From: Petunia secreta
Lineage: Eukaryota; Streptophyta; Magnoliopsida; Solanales; Solanaceae
Reading direction: 5' to 3'
Assembly (NCBI GenBank): GCA_029990175.1
Contig: JARKIP010000065.1
Coordinates: 3,290,501 to 3,354,500 of the forward strand
Length of the DNA stretch: 64,000 nucleotides
Part shown: positions 1 to 8,603 of the stretch, piece by piece
How positions within the stretch are numbered: position 1 is the first letter of the stretch
Layout of the letters: each line of letters begins with the position of its first letter
Notes under the pieces: generated by a model
Databases searched by the model: none
What the model was told of the DNA's origin: nothing
The model's input: the letters and a program-made list of their open reading frames with translations, nothing else
Translations under genes and position numbers: made by a program

Positions 1-744
1 CCGCCACCCCTACTATCACTGCTTGTCTGCCACTGCTGCCGCCGGTGTAGAGAAAGAGAAACAATATAGAAATTTGTATAAAAGATACAGAAATAGTGTA
101 GAAACAAGCATAAACAATGCAAAAAATAGTGCAGAAACTGTGTAGAAACAATGCAGAATCAGTGCAAAAATGCAGAAGCAGTTAGATACAGTGCAGAAAC
201 AGTAGAGATATAACAAAATAAAAAGATAAAAATAACATCAGATCTGGCCAAAAAATACCAGATCTGACCGAAAACATAAAAAATCACCGAAAATACCAGA
301 TGCACCCAGAAAACACCAAATTTTAGACAAAAATACCATATTTAAACTAAAAAATATCAATATAAGCGAAAACACCAAATCTTCATTGGAAAATATGATA
401 TTTGAACCAAAAAAAAAAAAAACTAAAGCATGCCAATCTTACCTTGTCACGATTTAGTAGCCATATGAAGAGCTTTTTCTGAACAATAATACCAAAGACG
501 AAACATTGGACTGGAAGGATGGCGGGAGTGGGTGATCGTTGACGGTAGAGCAGAAGGACAACAGGGGTGTGTGCCAAGTGGTGGTGGCAGGGGCAGCGAT
601 GCTGGCGTGGGAGGAAGAGCAATTGTGGAGGGAGATAAGAGGGGAAGGAAAAAAGTGGGAGAAGGAGGCTAGAGATTTTTCTCTTTTGCTAGGTTTTGTG
701 ATTTAAGTCTCTATTTCCTGTATATTTTGTAATTATACCAAAAT
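1..744. other. Left flank, unassigned DNA
   Basis: No gene can be assigned. Positions 55-235 are a degenerate short repeat around the words GTGCAGAAAC and GTGTAGAAAC, and 230-420 repeat variants of ATACCAGATCTG in A-rich DNA. From 440 to 700 the composition changes to a G-rich plus strand (C/T-rich minus strand), which looks like the 5' end of a transcript read leftward. The last five bases (740-744, AAAAT) are the target-site duplication of element 1. Confidence 0.4.
443..700 (-). other. Possible first exon of an unknown transcript
   Basis: Read on the minus strand this stretch is a pyrimidine-rich leader followed by an open frame whose start codon lies near 622. At 443/442 the frame meets a good plant splice donor (CAAG followed by GTAAGAT). 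The predicted peptide, about 60 residues before the donor, is rich in Pro, His and Leu and I do not recognise it. It may be a truncated host gene or non-coding RNA, because the LTR element inserted at 745 lies immediately upstream. Weak evidence: one open frame plus one splice-like site. Confidence 0.2.
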
Positions 745-1377
745 TGACACGACACGGATTTTTGCGTAGGCCGTGCAGGCACCTGACATCCCCCCTTAGA
801 CCCATCAGGCGAACCTTTATCACTGAGTGAATGAAGTGGACACCAACTACCATGAGACAGACATCGAATAATCCAAACGACGTGCTAATATACACAAATA
901 TATAGAAAGTTGTTCAAAAAGAGGTAAATCTGCCTACCCAATATACTAGGTTTAAGGCTATCCAGACCTGATATCTAAGAATACAAGCAAAAAATGTACA
1001 TCTCGCGAAGGAAGAAAAATACAACTGATATAATAGAACTTAAACTGATTGCCATCCTGGACAAAATTTGGCAAACCATGACAGTTGAGGTCGTCTTCGC
1101 TCCTCAATCACGTTGGCAAACTCAATCTGGAGCGAACCTGCCGAAATGAAATAAATAGAAAAGAAACAAATAAAGGATGAGTCTAAAAAGGTCAGTAAGT
1201 AGGGGCTAGCTAGCCACCTCGAAGCATAGATAAGCTAGCCAGGGAGAAAAGATAAGCAAATACAGCCTAGAAGCGTATAAGCAACTAGGAGTATATAAAA
1301 AACTACGGACACAAGATGCTAGGAATGTAGAGAAAATCTCAAACATATGCACAACCAGATATACGTATCGCATACAC
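745..1377 (-). repeat. Element 1 3' LTR, first piece
   Basis: This is the part of the 3' LTR next to the left flank, ending where the Tat element inserted. It aligns with 17797-18430 of the 5' LTR, including the edge TGACACG followed by a GATTTTTG-like word and the GCTAGCC-rich stretch. The last five bases TACAC (1373-1377) are the duplicated target of the nested element. Confidence 0.85.
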
Positions 1378-2033
1378 TGTATTGGATAAAAACTAGTATC
1401 ACCTAAAAAGGTGACATGTGTCTGCTACGTGGCACAGACAGAGATTCACCCGAACAGGCATCCAATGGACAAATTACCAGCCAGGTGGTTATCACGAGCA
1501 TCAGCAATGTAACGCCTGATCAGTCAACACGATCTGAATGAGCAATTATTAACCTGATCATGTGCGATTACTCAATAAATGGTCTTAAAGGCAGTAATTA
1601 TAATCCAGCAATTACATATCCAAACGGATACGTGCCCAGCGGTTACAAGACTCAACAGGCGCCTATTAGACCTATAAAGAGCACTCGACCTAAACCATTG
1701 TAACACAACTTTACTTTTTGTCTACAAGATCAATAAGAATACTCTCTCTTACTCTTGTTCAAACACTGTTCCTTGCTTGCATTCGTTGAATACTTTTCTC
1801 TCTAGTCTTCTAATACGATCAGCAACGTGGAACTCTCACCGGGGTCAAGTGATCCAACACAGTTACCTCTGTTTATTTTTACTAACGCTCTAATTTTATT
1901 CATTTTTTATTATATCTTGTTTCTCATTCGATAATCTAACAGTTAACGCAATTCTTTATTTGAACTCTTAATCGTGACTCCGCAAATACAAATTTAATTA
2001 TTAATTGGCCGAAAAATGGATTTAGGTTAAACA
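1378..2033 (+). repeat. Tat element 5' LTR
   Basis: It starts TGTATTGGATAAAAACTAG and ends GGTTAAACA, and pairs with 11934-12595. A TATA-like box (CTATAAAGA, about 1672-1680) and CAATAAGAATAC about 55 bp downstream fit the U3/R layout of a plant LTR promoter and polyadenylation signal. It differs from the 3' LTR by scattered substitutions and small indels (for example extra bases near 1453), showing some age. Confidence 0.92.
1671..1680 (+). promoter_or_regulatory. TATA-like box of the Tat 5' LTR
   Basis: CCTATAAAGA lies roughly 360 bp before the LTR end and is conserved in the 3' LTR (12220-12229) and in the truncated copy (about 23033). Conservation in all three copies supports a promoter role; no start site was measured. 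Confidence 0.55.
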
Positions 2034-2036
2034 ATT

Positions 2037-2056
2037 TGGCGACCACAGTGGGAGCC
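2037..2056 (+). promoter_or_regulatory. Primer binding site of the Tat element
   Basis: TGGCGACCACAGTGGGAGCC begins three bases after the LTR. A site starting TGG is complementary to the CCA end of a tRNA. It resembles the TGGCGAC-type primer sites of Tat/Ogre elements (compare 41937 in this window) but differs after the seventh base, so the primer tRNA cannot be named from sequence alone. Confidence 0.75.
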
Positions 2057-2138
2057 GGTCAATAGCATTTATAGGTTAATAGTTTATCTTTTCCAGTATT
2101 ACATATCTTTTTGTCGATCTTTTTGCTTCACAACTAAC

Positions 2139-3670
2139 ATGGCAGAAAGTGGTTCATAACGAACTATCATCGATGGAAGTTAGGTACGTACCTCTTCATC
2201 AAGTCCCAATTATTCTCCTGAATACTCGTCTGACGGGCAGCAAGGACAGGTCAGGCAGCGAAATGGGCGTAGGAACTCTCAAAGTGCCACTCCGCCTAGG
2301 AGAAGACGCCACAGGAGTCCCTCCCCTGGCCAAGGGAACCTCCAGGAGACTCTCAATGCATTAATTCAGGAACAGGCAGAGGTCAACAGAGGGATAGACG
2401 AGGCGCTCAACTCTCTCCGAGGGCACAACCCTCCGGTCGTAAGAGCTGACACTGCAACACCAGGTCGTGACACCCCTTCTTCACACACTTCGAAGCAAGG
2501 TGGGGAGCGAAACAACAGAGGATCTATGGCATCCGCCGAAATGAACATTGTCGTGGAGGCTCTTACCAAGCAGTTCAAGGAAAGCTAGGAAGCACTTCAG
2601 AAATATCTCCACGAGAGGATCGATCAGATACCAGGTGCTCCACCCACGCTAAAGAAAGTTGATGTCCAACGGTACTCCCAGCGGCCTTGAAAGAAGGAGG
2701 CAGCCCCAAAGGCAATACCCAAGACATTCAAGATGCCCAACATTCCGAGATATCGTGGAACATCTGATCCTAATGATCATCTCATGATGTTCAGAAAATT
2801 TATAAAAGCCAGCGATCTCACCGATGAAGAGATCAAATCTGTTCAAATGAAGAAGTTCGTAGAGACCCTAGCGGACGGAGCTCTACGATGGTACTCAATG
2901 TTGCCACCAAACTCCATTGGGTCCTTTGCAGAGATGGCTGAGTTGTTCATGAAGGCGTACACAGGTGCTCAGAAAATGGAGACTCGCGTAGAAGATATCT
3001 TCAAGATCAAACAGAAGCCCGACGAGTCTCTCCGTAAATATGTGGATCACTTCCAACTAGAACGTATGATGCTACCCAAAGTACCGGACAGATGGGCAGC
3101 GATCACATTCACCAACAGTTCAGATATCAGGAGCTCAGAGGCTACACGCAGACTCTACGAATCTCTTCGCAAGTTCCCAGTAGCCAACTGGTCGGACATC
3201 TACAACCGCTACAACTCAAAGGTACATATTGATGAAGATAAATTAATTGGAACAGGTACCCGAGGAAGGACACAAGCACGCAACGGCAGTTCCAGTGGAA
3301 AGGCGGAGACGGAGAGATCAGACGTACGTTACGAACCGTACCCTGACCAGTCACGCAGCAACTCCAAAGGACGCAGCCGCAACAACAGAGGGCTGTCCCG
3401 AAAAGATGATTCAGAATCAAGCCTCCGTGGAGCCCCAAGACTGCCGAGCTTTAATGTGGAAATGTCTGAAGTAGTGGCAGCGCTTAAAGATATGGGAGAG
3501 AAGGTCAAATGCCGAAGGACATGAAGACCGATCCAAACAAGCGAAACCAGGACCTATGGTGCGAATTTCATCGCGACCAGGGTCACACCACCGAGGACTG
3601 TAAAGCCCTAAGGTATGAAGTTGCACATTTATTGAAAAAGGGATTCTTGAAGGAGTTCCTAACCGAAAAG
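2139..3670 (+). pseudogene. Tat gag (capsid/nucleocapsid), broken
   Basis: The first ATG at 2139 reads only six codons before a stop, and 2149-2730 is readable only by changing frame. The main capsid part is an open frame at 2733-3524 (263 codons) with the retrotransposon-gag core: residues FVETLADGALRWYSMLPP near codons 44-61, followed by an EDIFKIKQKPDESLRKY-like assembly segment and an Arg/Ser-rich tail. The zinc knuckle (CxxHx4Hx4C, about 3560-3602) lies in another frame, so a frameshift separates capsid from nucleocapsid. Gag would form the particle that packages the RNA. Confidence 0.85.
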
Positions 3671-4152
3671 TGAAGCAAATTCACGCGAAGGCGCAGCAGA
3701 ACAAACCTGGCCCTCAACGAGCATCTTTTCCAAGGAGGACAGTCAATGTTATCTCGGGTGGGATCGAAGTGGATTTCGTCACCTTCACAGCGAAGAAGTA
3801 TGCGAAGGTCTCCATCACAAACACCAAACGTCCACGACCAGAAGGGACAATAACATTTGAAGACTCCGACACAGACGGTTCACAGTTCCCACACGCTGAT
3901 GCATTAGTGATAACATTACACGTAGCGGAATTCGACATCAAGAGAGTGCTCATCGATGCGGGCAGCTCTACAAACATTATTCAATCACGAGTTATAAGGG
4001 AGATGCAGCTGTCAGATAAGATCATGCCGATATCTCGAGTTCTCTCCGGTTTCAACAACTCGAGTGAGAAGACCCTTGGCGAGATTACTCTTACAACTCT
4101 TGCCGAAGGGGTAGTAAAGGAGACGACATTTCATGTGTTGACGCGGATCTAG
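3670..4152 (+). pseudogene. Tat aspartic protease
   Basis: A 160-codon open frame holding a retropepsin-type domain. The catalytic DxG motif reads LIDAGSSTNII at about residues 95-105 (near 3950-3985), with the downstream hydrophobic strands expected of the fold. The protease would cut Gag-Pol. It lies in a different frame from the preceding zinc knuckle and from the RT, and ends at a stop near 4150. The sequence continues in another frame toward the RT. Confidence 0.8.
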
Positions 4153-4352
4153 CTTACAATATCATTATGGGGAGACCTTAGATCCATGATATGCAAGCTG
4201 TTCCTTCCACTTATCATCAGGTGTTGAAGTTCCCATCCGAATGGGGAGTACGTGAGGTTCGAGGAGAGCAACGCTCTGCTCGAGATTGCTATTCAGTAGC
4301 CCTCAAGCTGCCCGAAGAAAGCAAATAGAAATTACAGCGACCGGGACCAGAC

Positions 4353-5309
4353 ATGCCACACGAAGAAGCAAAGTACGAGGTCCCAAAATTCATCACAAAG
4401 CTGGACGAACGGGAAAGCCACATGCCAACCGTGGAAGCTCTAGAACCCGAAGAATTGTTCAAAGACAAGCCGGAACAAAAGGTTTACTTGGGGACTGAGT
4501 TGAGCGAACACTTACGAGGAGATATCCTCCAGTTCCTTAAGGAGCGGCATACAACATTCGCCTGGTCTCATGCAGATATGACAAGTATTTCTCCAGATAT
4601 TTTGTCTCACAAGTTGAACGTCGACCCATACCACCGCCCGGTAAAACAGAAAAAGCACCAGCAAGGAGCTTTTCGGAATCAGGTCATTAACGATGAGGTC
4701 GATCGGCTGTTGAAGATTGGATCTGCACGTGAAGTCAAATATCCAGACTGGCTAGCCAACGTGGTCGTTGTGCCCAAGAAAAATGGCAAATGGCGAGTCT
4801 GTACTGACTTCACAGATCTAAACAAAGCTTGTCCGAAGGATTCATATCCTCTTTCCAGGATAGATCAACTAATTGACGCAACAGCCGGGCACGAGGTGCT
4901 CAGTTTCCTCGACGCATACTCTGGGTACAACCAGATATTGATGGACCCCGATGACCAAGAAAAGACAGCGTTCATAACCTGCAGAGGTACGTATTTTTAT
5001 AAAGTTATGCCATTTGGGTTGAAAAATGCAGGTGCAACGTACCATAGCCTAGTCAATCGAATGTTTCACGACCATATCGGTAAGACTATGGAAGTGTACA
5101 ATGATGACATGCTGGTCAAATCCAAACGAGCAGAGGACTATCTAGCGCATCTAAAGGAAGCCTTTCGAATTCTCGATCAGTACAATATGAAGCTGAACCC
5201 GGAGAAGTTTACATTCAGAGTCGGGTCAGAAAAATTCTTGGGCTTCATCGTTTCCCAGCGTGGGATTGAGTTCAATCCCGCTCAGATCAAATCTATCGAG
5301 TCAATCTAA
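4353..5309 (+). pseudogene. Tat reverse transcriptase
   Basis: A 318-codon open frame covering the RT fingers, palm and start of the thumb. Visible blocks: VVVPKKNGKWRVCTDFTDLN (motifs 1-2), FLDAYSGYNQI with the first catalytic Asp, MPFGLKNAGATY, then YNDDML, where the family normally has YVDD; both Asp of the DD pair remain. The LGF-VS-RGIE block follows. A stop at 5307 cuts the protein before the connection and RNase H. The RT copies element RNA to DNA in the particle; this copy is inactive by truncation. Confidence 0.88.
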
Positions 5310-5342
5310 GACGTACTCCACAACCGGAAGGACGTCATGTAA

Positions 5343-5930
5343 TTGACCGGGATAGTGGCAGCCCTGCGAAGATTCATATCCCGATCGTCAGACCGATGCA
5401 AAAGCTTCTTCGACGTTCTAAAGCAAAATAAGGAGTTCGAGTGGACTTCTGAATGCCAACAAGCGCTGAAGGATCTCAAAAAGTATATGTCCAATCCACC
5501 ACTGCTCTCTACACCTCAACACGGGGAGCAGTTGCTGATTTATCTAGCAGTTTCAGAGTCATCGGTAAGCGTCGTTCTTGTTCGGGAAGAAAAAGATAAA
5601 CAATTTCCTATCTATTACATTAGCAAAGCTCTAATTTGACGTAGAAACACGCTATCAACCGTTGGAAAAATTGGCTTTAGCACTAGTAATTGCTGCTCGT
5701 AAGTTACCCCCGTATTTTCAAAGTCATTCAATAGCCGTGGTAACAACCTTTTCTTTGCGAAATGTTTTGCACAAACCTGAATTTTCGGGAAGGTTAGTAA
5801 AATGGGCTATAGAGTTAAGTGAATTTGATATCACTTATCAACCTAGGGTAGCAATAAAATCACAAGCTCTAGCAGACTTCGGGGCAGATTTTAGCACTAA
5901 TATATATCCTGAGGCAGAAAGAGATGTCGT
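5343..5930 (+). pseudogene. Tat RNase H (first) and connection region
   Basis: Two adjoining frames (5343-5639 and 5662 onward) continue the polymerase after the RT stop. They show the connection segment (AALRRFISR, then a KFFDVLK-like stretch) and the first RNase H with YYISKALI and LALALVIAARKL. The position where the catalytic Asp is expected reads LIYLAV, so this domain has lost a key residue, as expected in a lineage that uses a second RNase H. Stops at 5304-5345 and about 5637, with a frame change, break the domain. Confidence 0.75.
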
Positions 5931-6350
5931 TCTTTATGCTGGGCAGGCTCCTGGCGCATGGACCCTTTACACTGATAGCTCCTCGAGCGTCAAAGGGTCC
6001 GGTCTTGGACTGGTCCTCATCGCCCCATCCGGAGAGACCGTCAGGCAGGCTATCAAGTGCCTGTTTATTACTAACAATGAGGCCGATATGAGGCCGTTAT
6101 TGCAGGATTGGAGTTAGCCCGAGACTATGGAACAAACATCATCAAGCTTAAGAGTGATTCTCAACTGGTAGTCAACCAGATGACTGGAGGATTCATTGCA
6201 CGAGAGTCTAGAATGCAAGTGTACCTTGCCCGTGTGAAAGAACTCCTGGCCCAGTTTGACGAATGGGAGGCACTCCAAATTCCACGAGAAGAGAACCATG
6301 AAGCTGATGCTCTCGCGAATCTAGGGTTAGTAGAAGAAATGGGGGCGGCC
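5931..6350 (+). pseudogene. Tat second (archaeal-type) RNase H
   Basis: The first half reads WTLYTDSSSSVKGSGLGLVL (Asp of the first catalytic position, then the G-x-G-L-G strand) and continues to NNEADMRPLL, where the family has NNEAEYEALI. The acidic residue at the second catalytic position is therefore changed. After a frame change near 6108-6117 it resumes with LKSDSQLVVNQ (third Asp) and EENHEADALANL (fourth). A dual RNase H is diagnostic of the Tat group. It would remove RNA from hybrids during reverse transcription. Confidence 0.8.
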
Positions 6351-7148
6351 AGCTCTTCAGCTGTCGTTCAACTTCTGTACACGACCATAGACAGGGAAAA
6401 ATTCGAAGTCAACACTATCAACACAACTTGGGACTGGCGGAATGAAATCACGAACTATATTCTTCATGGGACACTGCCCGTTGACACAAAAGCCGCTCGC
6501 AAGCTGAGAATAAAAGCTGCTCGATATAGAATCATCAACGGCGATCTCTACCGCAAGATGTTTGCAGGACCCCTCGCAAAGTGCCTCGGACCAAATCAAA
6601 TCAACTACATGATGCGGGAGGTCCATGAAGGCTGCTGTGGCAATCATTCCGGGGCCAAGGCGTTAGCCCGCAAGTTGATTCGTGCAGGATACTATTGGGA
6701 TAAGATGGAAAAGGATACGAATGAGTTTGTCAAAAAATGCGTCAAGTGTCAGAGGTTCGCACATCTTCTTCATCAACCAGCACAACCACTCCACTCAATA
6801 AGCTCCTCGTGGCCATTCATGAAATGGGGAATGGACGTAGTTGGTCCTCTCCCCGCAGCGCCTAGAGGAGTATGTTTCTTGTTGGTCATCACCGATTACT
6901 TCACCAAATGGGTCGAAGCAACAGCATATGCAAAGATACGACAAACGGAAGTTGTTGATTTCCTTTGGCGTTTTGTCGTGTGCCGCTTTGGAGCGCCTAA
7001 GGAAATAGTCATGGACAACGGGCCGCAATTAATCGGCCAGAAAGTGACTAGGTTCCTCGACGACCTGCACATCAAGAGGATCACTTCCTCTCCGTATCAT
7101 CCGGTTACAAACGGACAAAGCAGAATCTACCAACAAAATAATCGTTGA
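6350..7148 (+). pseudogene. Tat integrase: zinc-binding domain and catalytic core
   Basis: The frame shared with the second RNase H runs on into integrase. The HHCC zinc finger reads VHEGCCGNHSG followed by CVKCQRF. The catalytic core shows the first Asp in WGMDVVGPLP, the ITDYFTKWVEA strand, and the second Asp in VMDNGPQ. Just before the third catalytic residue (Glu, after YHP-x2-NGQ) a frameshift moves translation out of frame, and a stop follows at 7146. Integrase inserts the DNA copy into the genome; this copy lacks its catalytic Glu in frame. Confidence 0.85.
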
Positions 7149-7671
7149 ATCCCTCAAAAAGCGGCTCGAGCAGGCCAAGGGATGTTGGGTAGAAGAGCTA
7201 CCTGGTGTGCTATGGGCTTATCGCACGACGATAAAAATGAGTACTGGAGAGACACCTTACTCATTAGTGTACGGTGCAGACTCCTTAATCCCAGTGGAAA
7301 TTGGAGAACCCAGCTTACGGTATGCACATGCCACTGAAGAGTCCAACTCGGTCAACCTCTCCGAAGAGCTGGACTTCCTTGAAGAAAGTAGGGAACTAGC
7401 CCTCGTACGAGTAGTCGCCCAAAAAGAACGAATTGAACAATATTACAATCGGGGACTGGACGTACGAAATTTCCAGGTTGGAGATTTTGTGCTAAGAAAA
7501 GTGTCCCAGAGCACACATGAAGCAAATTCAGGGAAGCTAGGCCCCAATTGGGAAGGCCCCTATAAGGTAATCGCTTCAGTCGGTGAGGGATCTTATCGCT
7601 TAGCACGACCAGACGGTTCAATTGTTACAAACAGTTGGAACGTGATTCACCTCAAAAGGTATCACTTCTGA
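7149..7671 (+). pseudogene. Tat integrase C-terminal part
   Basis: After the frameshift the homology continues with WVEELPGVLWAYRTT and GETPYSLVYGADSLIPVEIG (ATG at 7207), both standard in plant Ty3/gypsy integrases. The C-terminal DNA-binding region follows: VGDFVLRKV, LGPNWEGPYKV, SYRLARPDG and a final NVIHLKRYHF. There is no chromodomain, consistent with a Tat element rather than a chromovirus. The TGA at 7669-7671 is the natural end of pol. Confidence 0.85.
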
Positions 7672-7775
7672 GTGGTAAAACGGTTAGTCATTTTCTTTCT
7701 GCCTTTTACTTTTGTGACAATTCTTACTTTCGTTATATTTCTTCTAAATGGTACTAACGACTTGAACAAGGTCAT

Positions 7776-7849
7776 ATCCGTTTAGCTCAACTGGTAGAGC
7801 TTGAAGTTCTTCAACTTCGCGGTTGTGGGTTCGAATCCCACAATGGACA
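7776..7849 (+). tRNA. tRNA-Lys(CTT)-like sequence with an 8-nt anticodon loop
   Basis: It folds as a tRNA. Acceptor 7776-7782 pairs with 7842-7848 (six of seven pairs, one A-C mismatch). D stem GCTC/GAGC (7785-7788, 7797-7800). Anticodon stem TGAAG/CTTCG (7802-7806, 7815-7819). T arm GTGGG-TTCGAAT-CCCAC (7825-7841) is perfect. Overall it matches plant tRNA-Lys best, with CTT in the loop, but the loop TTCTTCAA has eight bases. Internal A and B boxes for RNA polymerase III are intact. It lies about 100 bp after the pol stop, in the 3' region of the Tat element. It is probably a captured or decaying tRNA; no CCA is encoded. Confidence 0.6.
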
Positions 7850-8603
7850 CACTCCTCGTTTGGAAATATGTGTTCTTTTGTCTTAAACTTGCCTTAACTC
7901 TTTTTATGTTATCACTTACCGCGTTCCAACATAAAAACAAGGAGGGTGGTGAGAGGCCCCCATAGGCCAGATAAGACCTTCATAAAGGTGAAAGACCTTG
8001 CGAAAATGTGAGTTTTCAAAAAAACTTTTTATGTGATAAGCTTCCATGAAAATAAGAGAAGTCGTTCACAAGGCCAACGACTCGGCCAGAATTAAACTAC
8101 AAAATCCTGCGACAGCTTTCAACTATCAAAACGGTAAGCAAAGTTGCTCGCAAAGGCCAACGATTCGGCCAGAAATCTATCGACCACAACTCGGTCAGAA
8201 TAAAAATATCTGCGCAGATTATTCACAACTTATGACCTCTTCTTTGAGAAACGCTAAGTTAAAACATTTAGACAGACTTTTGGAGACCAGAACTTAATAA
8301 AGTTCAGACTTCAAAAAGCTCCTAAAACTAAGGCACGAAAGCCGCAATACATACAAACGAAAGATCAAAAGTTCCAGCTAAATATAGTCATTGAATTAGA
8401 AAAGATCTAAAGTTATATATACATAATCCAGTAAAATGATAAAATGCCAAAAACGGCTGACAGAAGTTTTACAGAGTGATCAAAGGCCAAATGAAACCGG
8501 CCGTACAAGGATCAGAGAGTCCCTATGAGACCTCTATCCACAACCAACTAATCCGGCTCTCACCAGATGTACAAACTTGCAACTTAATCAAATTTTGGGG
8601 GCA
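7850..8603. other. Tat 3' non-coding region
   Basis: No domain-bearing frame. It contains short imperfect repeats of the words AAGGCCAACGACTCGGCCAGAA (about 8071-8092, 8153-8174) and ACTCGGTCAG near 8190. It separates the sense pol unit from the antisense gene. The 83-codon open frame at 8046-8297 is built from these repeats and is not credible as a protein. Confidence 0.5.
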
